Shown here piece after piece: positions 1 to 7,072 of a DNA stretch of 54,845 bases. The notes beneath the pieces are model-generated. The model worked only from the letters and a program-made list of their open reading frames with translations, was not told the DNA's origin and did no database searches. The position numbers and the translations under genes are program-made. Location of the stretch: contig NZ_KK211187.1 of the NCBI RefSeq assembly GCF_000620805.1, positions 3,071,282 to 3,126,126 of the forward strand, given 5' to 3'. Positions within the stretch are counted from its first letter, which is position 1, and the number at the start of each line of letters is the position of its first letter. The DNA comes from Exiguobacterium undae DSM 14481 (lineage in GTDB: Bacteria; Bacillota; Bacilli; Exiguobacteriales; Exiguobacteriaceae).

Positions 1-208
1 CATGCGGTCTGAAGAACTATTCGGTATTAGCTCCGATTTCTCGGAGTTATCCCAATCCTTGGGGCAGGTTCCTTACGTGTTACTCACCCGTCCGCCGCTC
101 ATTCCCTTCACTTCCCTCCGAAGAGTTCCGTGAGCTTCCTGCGCTCGACTTGCATGTATTAGGCACGCCGCCAGCGTTCGTCCTGAGCCAGGATCAAACT
201 CTCCATAA
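1..208 (-). rRNA. rrs: 16S ribosomal RNA, 5' end (partial)
   Basis: Read on the minus strand, the segment begins near 208 with the universal 16S start (TTTATGGAGAGTTTGATCCTG) and continues through the first variable region to the window edge, where it is cut off. It is the decoding-subunit rRNA. It is transcribed leftwards from the tandem promoters at 346-472 and is codirectional with the protein genes to its right. The exact mature 5' end cannot be fixed from sequence alone. Confidence 0.97.
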
Positions 209-229
209 AGTGTTTGACTTGCTCGTTGT

Positions 230-288
230 GTGACCGAAGTCACGTTGACGAAGCTTGCGCTTCATTCATTGTTTGTATCCGAAGATAC
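230..288 (-). other. rRNA leader with three tetraloop hairpins
   Basis: In the transcribed leader between the promoters and 16S there are three short perfect hairpins: GTATC-TTCG-GATAC at 275-288, GAAGC-GCAA-GCTTC at 250-263 and GTGAC-TTCG-GTCAC at 230-243. Each has a 5-bp stem closed by a UUCG or GNRA-type tetraloop. Leaders of rRNA operons commonly carry antitermination and processing elements, so these may serve transcription-complex modification or 30S assembly. That role is inferred. Confidence 0.6.
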
Positions 289-345
289 GTTTTTTGCCTC
301 ATCGTTCAGTTTTCAAAGTCCGATATGTCGTTTGACGACTTTTAA

Positions 346-375
346 ATCTTACAGTAAAGTATTAACTGGTGTCAA
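346..375 (-). promoter_or_regulatory. rrn promoter P2 (proximal)
   Basis: On the minus strand TTGACA (370-375) is followed 18 bp later by TAAGAT (346-351), with TG directly before the -10. It lies about 140 bp before the 16S gene and downstream of a second promoter, the usual tandem arrangement for rRNA operons in Bacilli. Assigned by consensus only. Confidence 0.7.
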
Positions 376-443
376 TAACTTTTTTCATAAGTTTTTTTCG
401 TTTCCGACGTGTCTGTGTGGCGTGTGCCTCAGCGACATGTATT

Positions 444-472
444 AATATATCAACTCTTGTTTTTTACGTCAA
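444..472 (-). promoter_or_regulatory. rrn promoter P1 (distal)
   Basis: On the minus strand TTGACG (467-472) is followed by a 17-bp spacer and TATATT (444-449). A run of A and T lies just upstream (about 473-500) and could act as an UP element. With the promoter at 346-375 it forms a tandem pair driving the rRNA operon. Confidence 0.75.
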
Positions 473-490
473 CTGTTTTTCTAAAAAAAT

Positions 491-543
491 ATTAAAAAAA
501 GATGGACGCCGCTCTGACCGGATCAAACGGTAGAACGGCGCCC
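491..543 (-). terminator. Terminator after kbaA
   Basis: A GC-rich stem is formed by 504-515 and 532-543 and is followed on the minus strand by a run of seven T. It lies right after the kbaA stop codon and before the rrn promoters, so it separates the salA-kbaA transcript from the rRNA operon. Confidence 0.85.
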
Positions 544-549
544 TTTCTT

Positions 550-1155
550 TTATGCTCTTTTTTCAGACGTTGCGTTAGCTGAATTCGGTTTTTCCTGTAA
601 CCGATGTAACATCAAAATCTGATAGGCGTTACAAACGAGTAGTGTGGCGAGTGCCGCCCACAACATCCGTTTATCCTGTGTCGCCTGAAGTGCCGGCACC
701 CATTCAATTAATGTGATGACCGTCATCAGAAACAAGGTCGGGATGAAAGCCGTAAAATTCGTTTCCCGTGCTTTCGTCCGGGCTACGAGGAAAGCGATGA
801 ACAACAGAACGACCATTTCCCCGATGTACAAGTTCGTCTTCTCAAACCCAAATGCCAGACCGCGTAGATAGATGCCGTCAAACAAGGCAAACGCAATCAA
901 GACAATTTGGACCCGGTTCCACAATCTCGCGCCCCGGAAAATATCAAGCCCCACCCGGTGCAGGATCAGGTACGAAAAGAATCCCATCAGGCTGATGGCA
1001 GTCCAAGTGCTGCTGTAAGCCAGTGCGGTGACATATCCGCTGATCGATTGGTTCCGGATATATCCTGGTTCAGCAACAAGGTTAAACACGAAGCCGGCGA
1101 GCGTCCCGATGAGGAGCGTCATCCAAAACAGCTTCAAAAATCCTCTAGTCTTCAT
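550..1155 (-). CDS. kbaA: KbaA-like membrane protein
   Basis: A 201-residue integral membrane protein with about six hydrophobic segments and a short charged C-terminal tail. Sequence and position (next to salA and before an rRNA operon) match KbaA, the activator of the KinB sensor-kinase pathway that feeds phosphate to Spo0A in Bacillus subtilis. The start ATG has GAGGGA six bases upstream and lies 3 bp after the salA stop, so the two are cotranscribed. In B. subtilis gerD sits between these genes; here it is absent, so the protein probably serves a sensing role other than classical sporulation. The family match is good; the role in this host is inferred. Confidence 0.8.
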   Translation of the reverse strand: MKTRGFLKLFWMTLLIGTLAGFVFNLVAEPGYIRNQSISGYVTALAYSSTWTAISLMGFFSYLILHRVGLDIFRGARLWNRVQIVLIAFALFDGIYLRGLAFGFEKTNLYIGEMVVLLFIAFLVARTKARETNFTAFIPTLFLMTVITLIEWVPALQATQDKRMLWAALATLLVCNAYQILMLHRLQEKPNSANATSEKRA

Positions 1156-1158
1156 TCA

Positions 1159-2190
1159 TTATCCCTCTACTTTTTCGATGACACGCGTTGCGAGTTCATT
1201 ATAGTGTGTTTCAAATGGATGGCCGTCACGATAAATCGACGGTGCAAAATCCGTCTCGTTCGCATACGGTTGACCAAGTGGAATCTTAGCTAGGATATCT
1301 GTTTTCAGCGCTTCTGACAACTTCTCTCCGCCACCCGAACCAAAGACATACTCTCTTTCGCCTGTCTTCTGACTTTCGAAATACGCCATGTTCTCGATAA
1401 TCCCGAGCAGACGGTGGTTTGTTTTGATCGCCATCGCCCCGGCGCGTGCTGCAACAAACGCCGCAGTCGCATGCGGTGTCGTGACGATCAATTCCTGACA
1501 ACTCGGCAGCATCGAATGGATATCAAGTGCCACATCACCGGTGCCTGGAGGTAAATCAAGCAACAGATAATCCAGTTCGCCCCACTCGACGTCCGAGAAG
1601 AAGTTGTTTAACATCTTCCCGAGCATTGGACCACGCCAGATGACAGGTGCATTGTCTTCGACGAAGAAGCCCATGGAGATGACTTTGACACCAAACCGTT
1701 CAGGCGGAACAATCCGGTCATTGACGACCGTCGGACGGGTTTCGATTCCCATCATGTCCGGGACGCTGAATCCGTAGATATCCGCGTCAATCAAACCAAC
1801 CTTTTTTCCTGCCCGGGCAAGTGCCACTGCCAAGTTGACGGAAACAGTTGATTTTCCGACGCCCCCTTTACCGGAAGCAATCGCGATGAAGGTCGTGCCC
1901 GACTCCGGTTTGAGAATCGACGGCGTCGTGGCCGCTTGGATCCCGTGATCACCGAGTGCCTCAAAACGTAAGCCGACCGTCTTGAATCCTTTTTCCTTTA
2001 ATTCTTTGACAATCTGTTGCTGTAACGTCAACTGTTCACCGGAACCCGCTTGAGCAAGGGCGATTTTCAGACTGACATAATCCCCCTTGATGCGGACATC
2101 CCGAATCCCGTTCGTATCTGAAAGCGAGCGTTCAATCGTCGGATCGATCAATTGCCCGACCACCTCGCGAATTTCTTGTTCATTCAACAT
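1159..2190 (-). CDS. salA: Mrp/SalA family P-loop ATPase
   Basis: A 343-residue protein with an N-terminal MIP18/DUF59 domain (about 1-75) and a ParA/MinD-type ATPase domain with the deviant Walker A motif GKGGVGKST at 107-115 and a LIDADIYG motif near 133. Most Mrp/ApbC proteins carry a C-terminal CxxC for binding an Fe-S cluster. Here the corresponding segment reads AYFESQKTGEREY and has no cysteine pair. This resembles SalA of B. subtilis, a regulator of degradative-enzyme genes, more than a classical Fe-S carrier. GGGGAAGG precedes the ATG. A TATACT box at 2230-2235 may be its -10, but no good -35 is seen. ApbC-like Fe-S activity cannot be excluded. Confidence 0.85.
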   Translation of the reverse strand: MLNEQEIREVVGQLIDPTIERSLSDTNGIRDVRIKGDYVSLKIALAQAGSGEQLTLQQQIVKELKEKGFKTVGLRFEALGDHGIQAATTPSILKPESGTTFIAIASGKGGVGKSTVSVNLAVALARAGKKVGLIDADIYGFSVPDMMGIETRPTVVNDRIVPPERFGVKVISMGFFVEDNAPVIWRGPMLGKMLNNFFSDVEWGELDYLLLDLPPGTGDVALDIHSMLPSCQELIVTTPHATAAFVAARAGAMAIKTNHRLLGIIENMAYFESQKTGEREYVFGSGGGEKLSEALKTDILAKIPLGQPYANETDFAPSIYRDGHPFETHYNELATRVIEKVEG

Positions 2191-2320
2191 AGTGCCTTCC
2201 CCCTGAGAACGTTCGATTTAATCCATTTCAGTATAACAAAAATAAGATAGCGCTTGCACATTTCGGCTCATAAAGGATGACATTTCCTTGTCGACCCGGA
2301 AGAATCGGTCCAGCAACTTC

Positions 2321-2363
2321 AAAAAAAGAGATCTCCTCCGCACTGTCGCTCAAAGGGATCTCC
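2321..2363 (-). terminator. Terminator after the M15 peptidase gene
   Basis: GAGATC and GATCTC arms flank a loop of about 20 bases, followed on the minus strand by seven T. The site lies just after the stop of the peptidase gene. The stem is short, so strength is uncertain. Confidence 0.6.
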
Positions 2364-2370
2364 CGATCTG

Positions 2371-3003
2371 TTAAAACATCCGATTCCAGGTTGCCGGTCC
2401 GACGACTCCGTCAACCGCTAATCCTTGGCGTGCTTGGTAGGCACGGACCTTTTCAACCGTCTCTGCATCAAATCGTTTCGTGACGGTTGCCTTGACCGCC
2501 CGCTGAATCCGCTCGATGTCCCGACTGTTCATCTGGACGGCACCTCGATAGAGCGGCTGTCCCGGATAAGGCACCAAAACATCCGTCGTCACTTTATTTA
2601 ACTCAAAGTGCGGATAATCTTTAAACCCACTCCAGTCTCCGCCCCAGGAAAAACCTTGCCGTTTCATTGCTTGAACGATTTGTTGAAAGTTGGCATCGGT
2701 ATTGAAGATCGCTTCCGTTCCGTCCATCGAGTATTGAAACAGATCAACGGCAATCCCGCGGTTATGATTCGATTGTCCTCCACGGGCATTCGTGACAATC
2801 GCTCCCGGCGTCGTCCGCCCTTGCGCATAGAGTTTCTCCTGCTCGGCATAGGACCGGAAGCCTTGGGCCACCCCGACATAAATTCCTTTGACATGGAGCT
2901 CCCGGATGACTTGGCGTGTCTTACGGGCGACTTCCGGCGAGAGTCCGGGAACATTCAGTTTGCGATTGGCCCGTTCGAGCAACCAACTGACTGATACTGT
3001 CAT
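2371..3003 (-). CDS. M15 family peptidoglycan peptidase with PG-binding domain
   Basis: A 210-residue protein. The catalytic domain (about 30-140) is of the M15C L-alanyl-D-glutamate endopeptidase type, as in CwlK and Listeria phage endolysin Ply500. It shows FRSYAEQ, then SNHNRGIAVD with zinc ligands His80 and Asp87, then DYPHFEL with third ligand His132 and a likely acid/base Asp129. Residues about 145-210 match a PG_binding_1 repeat ending VDGVVGPATWNRMF. It should cut the L-Ala-D-Glu bond of wall peptides. No signal peptide or lipobox is visible at the N terminus, which is more like a phage endolysin than a secreted autolysin. It occupies the place where B. subtilis has the amidase gene cwlD. 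GGAGTG precedes the ATG. Confidence 0.85.
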   Translation of the reverse strand: MTVSVSWLLERANRKLNVPGLSPEVARKTRQVIRELHVKGIYVGVAQGFRSYAEQEKLYAQGRTTPGAIVTNARGGQSNHNRGIAVDLFQYSMDGTEAIFNTDANFQQIVQAMKRQGFSWGGDWSGFKDYPHFELNKVTTDVLVPYPGQPLYRGAVQMNSRDIERIQRAVKATVTKRFDAETVEKVRAYQARQGLAVDGVVGPATWNRMF

Positions 3004-3103
3004 CTTTCACCACACTCCTTTCTCCTCTGTTCCCGAAAACAGAATCCGGTATACTTGATGATGGACTTGTCTTCACCAAGCATTTGGAAAAAGGAGTTTT
3101 TTG

Positions 3104-3394
3104 ATGAAAAAAACGTTCGCCTTCGCGGGCATCTTGACCGTTCTCTTACATACCGGTTATGCGTTCTACTTTTATACAACGTATGAAGCGAACGCGACTT
3201 ATCAGCCTGCTCTCCCTGAGAACAGCACCGTGTTAAGTCAGGACACAGCATTTGTTGGAAAGGTCGGTCCGCAAACTGCGTTTAATCCGGCTGCTTTTTT
3301 ACAGGATCTGTTCCTGTGGAGTGTACCGCTCACGTTTATTGCCTTGTTATTGCTTTTCTCATTGATGCACCGGATCCGTCGGCGCATATCTTAA
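3104..3394 (+). CDS. Small two-helix membrane protein, function unknown
   Basis: This is the only gene I support on the plus strand. It encodes 96 residues. The ATG at 3104 is chosen over the in-frame TTG at 3101 because AAGGAG (3091-3096) then lies 7 bp upstream. The N terminus has two lysines and a hydrophobic helix (about 4-24). A polar loop of about 43 residues follows, then a second helix (about 68-88) and a basic tail RIRRRIS. This predicts both ends in the cytoplasm and the loop outside. I do not recognise a family. It diverges from the M15 peptidase gene. A TATACT box at 3050-3055 and a TCTGTT/AACAGA inverted repeat at 3026-3043 lie in the shared upstream gap. Confidence 0.7.
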   Translation: MKKTFAFAGILTVLLHTGYAFYFYTTYEANATYQPALPENSTVLSQDTAFVGKVGPQTAFNPAAFLQDLFLWSVPLTFIALLLLFSLMHRIRRRIS

Positions 3395-3413
3395 AAATCA
3401 GTTTCTCCAAAGA

Positions 3414-3446
3414 TAAGGGTGACAGAGCGATCATCTGCCACCCTTA
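3414..3446 (+). terminator. Hairpin after the small membrane-protein gene
   Basis: TAAGGGTG (3414-3421) pairs perfectly with CACCCTTA (3439-3446) about 20 bp after the stop codon. No T run follows on the plus strand, so it is either a weak terminator or a transcript-stabilising hairpin. Confidence 0.4.
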
Positions 3447-3451
3447 GCTCG

Positions 3452-3612
3452 TAAAAAAAGAATTACTCGTTACACGCAACTCCTACAGGAAAAAGCGCAT
3501 TTTTGCGCTGTCAGAGACAAACAAGACCCGCTTTCCTGCCTGAATGAGGCAGGAAAACTGGCTTGTGTCTCGCCTGAGGAAAGAGCGTGAAAAGACGAGT
3601 GATTTTTTTGAG
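3452..3612. repeat. Structured multi-branch repeat element (bcr-like)
   Basis: About 160 bp of nested inverted repeats without coding potential. The outer arms are A7...ACTCGT...ACGC (3452-3477) against GCGT...ACGAGT...T7 (3585-3609). Inside are a hairpin AGCGCA/TGCGCT (3494-3509) and a long stem in which GAGACA (3514-3519) pairs with TGTCTC (3566-3571), ACAAG pairs with CTTGT, and a perfect 10-bp stem TTTCCTGCCT/AGGCAGGAAA (3532-3556) forms the tip. CCTNAGG-like boxes occur near both ends. The size and fold resemble the roughly 155-bp interspersed elements of bacilli such as bcr1. Membership in a family is inferred. Confidence 0.55.
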
Positions 3613-3628
3613 TCAGCCTCTTTTAAAC

Positions 3629-3660
3629 AAAAAAATCTCCCACCCGTAAGGATGAGAGAT
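3629..3660 (-). terminator. Terminator after rpsI
   Basis: An 11-bp stem (3635-3645 with 3650-3660, loop TTAC) is followed on the minus strand by seven T. It ends the rplM-rpsI transcript. Confidence 0.92.
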
Positions 3661-3667
3661 AAAACGA

Positions 3668-4060
3668 TTAACGTTTTGAGAACTGAGGTGCACGACGTGC
3701 TGCTTTAAGACCGTATTTTTTACGTTCTTTCATACGAGCATCGCGTGTGAGGAAACCTTTAGCTTTAAGTGTGCCACGGAAGTCTGGATCCGCTTGAAGA
3801 AGAGCACGTGAGATACCGTGACGGATTGCGCCTGCTTGACCAGTGAAGCCGCCGCCTTTAACCGTTACCATGATATCGTATTTGCCTTCTGTTTCTGTGA
3901 GTACAAGTGGTTCTTTTGCAGTCATGATTAAAGTTTCATAACCGAAGTATTCGCTGATATCGCGCCCGTTAACTGTGACTTTACCGTCTCCAGCAACGAG
4001 GAAAACGCGAGCTGCCGCGTGTTTACGGCGACCAGTGCCGTAGTAACGTACATCTGCCAT
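3668..4060 (-). CDS. rpsI: Ribosomal protein S9 (uS9)
   Basis: 130 residues, full length. The N-terminal [12 protein letters not shown] motif and the basic C-terminal tail [12 protein letters not shown], which reaches the P-site tRNA in the 30S head, identify S9. It lies 24 bp after rplM with an AGGAGGA ribosome site, the universal L13-S9 pair, and is followed by a strong terminator. Confidence 0.98.
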   Translation of the reverse strand: MADVRYYGTGRRKHAAARVFLVAGDGKVTVNGRDISEYFGYETLIMTAKEPLVLTETEGKYDIMVTVKGGGFTGQAGAIRHGISRALLQADPDFRGTLKAKGFLTRDARMKERKKYGLKAARRAPQFSKR

Positions 4061-4084
4061 CGTGTAGTTCCTCCTAAATTCGTA

Positions 4085-4522
4085 TTAACCGCGAAGTTCG
4101 TAAACTTCTGGTTGTTGTGCTTCTTGCTTATGAGTATCTCCAGCGTAAACGTGGAGTTTGTTGAACATTTGACGACCGAGGCTACCTTTTGGAAGCATCC
4201 CTTTGATCGCGAGTTCAAGCATACGCTCAGGTTTGTTAGCGAGTAAGTCGCGTGCGACAGTCTGCTTCAAGCCGCCTGGATGACCAGAGTGACGGTAGTA
4301 GACCTTTTTGTCGAGTTTGTTACCAGTTAAAACGATTTTCTCAACGTTGATGAGGATAACGTGATCCCCACAGTCAACGTGTGGTGTGAACGTAGGTTTG
4401 TGCTTACCGCGGAGAAGTGAAGCCACTTCGCTCGAAAGACGACCGAGTGTTTTGCCTTCTGCGTCGATAAGGAGCCATTTGCGTTCTACATCAGTAGCTT
4501 TCGCCATGAAAGTTGTGCGCAT
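4085..4522 (-). CDS. rplM: Ribosomal protein L13 (uL13)
   Basis: 145 residues. The segments [20 protein letters not shown] and [17 protein letters not shown] are signatures of L13, an early assembly protein of the 50S subunit. The start MRTTFMAKA matches the Bacillus length, and AGGAGG is 8 bp upstream. It is the first gene of the rplM-rpsI operon, driven from 4653-4681 through a structured leader. Confidence 0.98.
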   Translation of the reverse strand: MRTTFMAKATDVERKWLLIDAEGKTLGRLSSEVASLLRGKHKPTFTPHVDCGDHVILINVEKIVLTGNKLDKKVYYRHSGHPGGLKQTVARDLLANKPERMLELAIKGMLPKGSLGRQMFNKLHVYAGDTHKQEAQQPEVYELRG

Positions 4523-4594
4523 GTAAAATACCTCCTAAGGAATTTAAAAATTTCTTTTTTGATTTTTCATTTATTCACTGTTTGAATCTATCAG

Positions 4595-4620
4595 AATCTT
4601 AGGTGTACGGGGCTAAGATT
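4595..4620 (-). promoter_or_regulatory. Candidate L13 leader hairpin
   Basis: In the roughly 120-nt untranslated leader of rplM, AATCTTAG (4613-4620 on the minus strand) pairs perfectly with CTAAGATT (4595-4602) across a 10-nt loop. Bacilli carry a known L13 leader (an autoregulatory RNA) at this place. The match here is by position and presence of a stem, not by alignment. Confidence 0.5.
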
Positions 4621-4652
4621 GTGGTTTCATAATAAATGAAATGCCAATAAAC

Positions 4653-4681
4653 ATTGTATGTTTTTTAGCGGCTAATGTCAA
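4653..4681 (-). promoter_or_regulatory. Promoter of rplM-rpsI
   Basis: TTGACA (4676-4681), a 17-bp spacer and TACAAT (4653-4658) on the minus strand form a near-consensus sigma-A promoter. The -35 overlaps the truA stop codon. Confidence 0.85.
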
Positions 4682-5427
4682 ATGCCTTTTTTAGACTCTG
4701 GGTAGAAAACTTCCCAAAGGTATAACCCGTGCGGTGGTGCCGTCACACCAGCGACGTTTCGATCCTTCGCTTCGAGCATCCGTTTGATGTCTTCCGGTGC
4801 AAAACGCCCGCGTCCGACATCAAGCAACGTGCCGACCATGATGCGGATCTGATTGTAGAGAAAGCCGCTTCCCCGGAAACGGAAAATCAGTTCTTCCCCT
4901 TGTTCAATCAGCTCTGCCTCATAAATCGTCCGAACACGATTGTCCGTCTCTGTCTTCGCGACACAGAACGAACTGAAGTCATGAGTCCCGATTAAATACG
5001 CCAGTCCCAGACGAACTTGCGCCACATCGAGCGAATACGGAATCAGCACGGATTGATGACGCCGAAACGCATCTTCCGTCTGACGCACGAAGTACCGGTA
5101 TTCTTTCCCTACTACATCATACCTTGCTTCGAAGTCAGAAGCGACCTCTATACAGTCACGAATTCGAATATCGTCCGGTAATAACGTATTTAGGGCCTTT
5201 ACCATGCTTGCGGGTGCAATCGACAGTTCCGTATCAAAATGGATCACCTGCCCTTGTGCGTGCACACGGGCGTCTGTACGCCCGGAACCGATGACCTTGA
5301 CCGGGTGCTTATGCATCCGCTCAAGCGTCTTCTCGAGGACTTCCTGGATCGTCAGACCGTTTGGCTGCACTTGATAACCGGAATAGTCGGTTCCGTCATA
5401 CTGAATCGTACATTTAAAACGTCGCAT
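4678..5427 (-). CDS. truA: tRNA pseudouridine(38-40) synthase TruA
   Basis: 249 residues. TruA isomerises uridines 38-40 in the anticodon stem-loop of tRNAs. The motif SGRTDARVHAQGQV carries the catalytic aspartate, which is Asp52 when translation starts at the ATG at 5427. An in-frame TTG sits directly before. The ATG is preferred because GGAGGA lies at proper distance and the codon overlaps the ecfT stop as TGATG, indicating translational coupling. Near the C terminus GSGFLYNQIRIMVGTL is also typical. It is the last gene of the ecfA1-ecfA2-ecfT-truA unit, as in other Bacilli. Confidence 0.97.
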   Translation of the reverse strand: MRRFKCTIQYDGTDYSGYQVQPNGLTIQEVLEKTLERMHKHPVKVIGSGRTDARVHAQGQVIHFDTELSIAPASMVKALNTLLPDDIRIRDCIEVASDFEARYDVVGKEYRYFVRQTEDAFRRHQSVLIPYSLDVAQVRLGLAYLIGTHDFSSFCVAKTETDNRVRTIYEAELIEQGEELIFRFRGSGFLYNQIRIMVGTLLDVGRGRFAPEDIKRMLEAKDRNVAGVTAPPHGLYLWEVFYPESKKGI

Positions 5428-6218
5428 CAAAATCCTCCCCGTAAATAGACTAGAAGCAATCCGATGACGATCAGAAGTATCATCAGTCCCGTATCACGGC
5501 CTGTCCATTTTGACTCACGGAGCCGTGTCCGCCCTTCTCCACCCCGGTATCCCCGGGCTTCCATCGCTGTTGCGAGATCCTCCGCCCGTTTAAAGGCCGA
5601 GATGAAGAGTGGGATCAGCAGCGGAATGATTGCCCGCAAACGTTCTTTGATCGGACCTGCCGACAAATCGACGCCGCGTGCCTGTTGTGCCTTCATGATC
5701 TTTTCCGTCTCTTCTGCCAACGTCGGCAGGAAACGGAGTGAAATCGACAGCATCAAGGCAATCTCGTGCGTCGGTACACGGACAATCTTAAACGGTTTGA
5801 GTAACAATTCAATCGCGTCTGTCAGTTCAATCGGCGACGTCGTCAACGTGACGAGTGTCGTGATCGACACCAAATAGAAGAACCGGAGCGAGACGATGAT
5901 GGCGAGACGCAATCCTTCTTCGTAAATCTTGAACCAGCCCAGTTCAATCAGAACGGCCCCTTCCCGGGTAAACAGCAGCTGGATGATGAACGTGAAGACG
6001 ATTAAAAATAAAATCGGCCGCAAGCCTTTTAAGACGTAACGGATTGGCAGTTTACTGCTTGCCAGCGCCAAGAATGTAAAAACAAGCAAAAAGACATTTG
6101 TTGCCGTATTGTTCGCCAGAAACACGAGCGGAATGAAACAAAAAGCAAAAATGATTTTCGCGACAGCCGACGAACGGTGTAAATACGATGTACCTGGTAT
6201 ATGTTGACCGACGATCAT
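5427..6218 (-). CDS. ecfT: ECF transporter T component
   Basis: 263 residues with several transmembrane helices. EcfT is the membrane scaffold that links the two ATPases to vitamin- or metal-binding S subunits. The two Ala-Arg-Gly motifs that contact the ATPase grooves are visible as QQARGVDL and MEARGYRG. The start is placed at the ATG at 6218, in the sequence ATGA that overlaps the ecfA2 stop; a GGGGGG tract lies 7 bp upstream, while the ATG ten codons earlier lacks such a site. No S component is encoded nearby, so this is the shared (group II) energising module. Confidence 0.95.
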   Translation of the reverse strand: MIVGQHIPGTSYLHRSSAVAKIIFAFCFIPLVFLANNTATNVFLLVFTFLALASSKLPIRYVLKGLRPILFLIVFTFIIQLLFTREGAVLIELGWFKIYEEGLRLAIIVSLRFFYLVSITTLVTLTTSPIELTDAIELLLKPFKIVRVPTHEIALMLSISLRFLPTLAEETEKIMKAQQARGVDLSAGPIKERLRAIIPLLIPLFISAFKRAEDLATAMEARGYRGGEGRTRLRESKWTGRDTGLMILLIVIGLLLVYLRGGF

Positions 6219-7072
6219 CGTGTTTCCCCCCGTACGTGTAAAATCCACTCAATCAGTTCAGCTTCTGTCTGAAGCGCCGGACGCGTCAGCTTCAACTGAT
6301 CCGCCATTTGCCAGGCAAATGCCAAGACGTGTGGTAAATCGAGATGGAACTGGCGCAATAACGTTTCTTGACGGAATAGACCCATTGGTTCTCCATCGTA
6401 GGCGACTTGCCCATCCTCCATCACGACGACCCGGTTTGTATACTCAAGGACCTGATCCATATCATGTGTGATCAACAGCAACGTCATTCCTGCTTGGGCA
6501 TGCAATTCGGCAAACAGACGCAACATCTGCTTTCGTCCTTGCGGATCGAGCCCGGCAGTTGGTTCATCGACGATCAACACGTCTGGTTGACTAGCGAGTA
6601 CGCCCGCAATCGCAACACGCCTCATTTGCCCACCAGACAGGTCAAACGGCGAACGTGACCAGAATACTTCATCCAGTCCGACGGTACGTAATGCATCTTT
6701 TGCCAACCGCTCTGCTTCCGCCGGTTCATGACCGAAGTTCATCGGTCCAAACATGACATCCTTCAGGACGGTTTCTTCAAACAATTGATATTCCGGATAT
6801 TGGAACACAAGACCGACCCGTTTACGTAACGCTTTTAAATCTTGTTTTCGTTTGGGTTCGATGATGATGTCATCGACCTGTACCTTCCCGGCAGTCGGCT
6901 TCAACAACCCGTTGATGTGTTGGACGAGCGTCGATTTTCCGGAACCGGTATGCCCCACAAACGCAACAAGCGCCCCTGACGGAATCTCAAGATTCACATC
7001 ACGCAGCGCGACTCGTTCAAACGGACTATTGAGTTGGTACGTATAGTTTAATTCCTGGATTAAGATTGGCAT
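6215..7072 (-). CDS. ecfA2: ECF transporter ATPase A2
   Basis: 285 residues of ABC ATPase. Walker A GHTGSGKST is at 40-48, the signature is LSGGQMRRVAIAG, and VLIVDEPTAGLD gives Walker B with the catalytic Glu. Its DEPTAGLDPQG and longer C-terminal region distinguish EcfA2 from EcfA1. It pairs with EcfA1 to power uptake by interchangeable substrate-binding subunits. The first 13 bp overlap the end of ecfA1, and its stop overlaps the ecfT start. Confidence 0.96.
   Translation of the reverse strand: MPILIQELNYTYQLNSPFERVALRDVNLEIPSGALVAFVGHTGSGKSTLVQHINGLLKPTAGKVQVDDIIIEPKRKQDLKALRKRVGLVFQYPEYQLFEETVLKDVMFGPMNFGHEPAEAERLAKDALRTVGLDEVFWSRSPFDLSGGQMRRVAIAGVLASQPDVLIVDEPTAGLDPQGRKQMLRLFAELHAQAGMTLLLITHDMDQVLEYTNRVVVMEDGQVAYDGEPMGLFRQETLLRQFHLDLPHVLAFAWQMADQLKLTRPALQTEAELIEWILHVRGETR

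Noticed and set aside
230-445. A 71-codon plus-strand frame in the rRNA leader
   Set aside because: It is antisense to rRNA promoters and leader hairpins and has no ribosome site.
3000-3251. An 83-codon minus-strand frame upstream of the M15 peptidase
   Set aside because: It is antisense to the plus-strand membrane-protein gene, whose ribosome site, start and helices are convincing.
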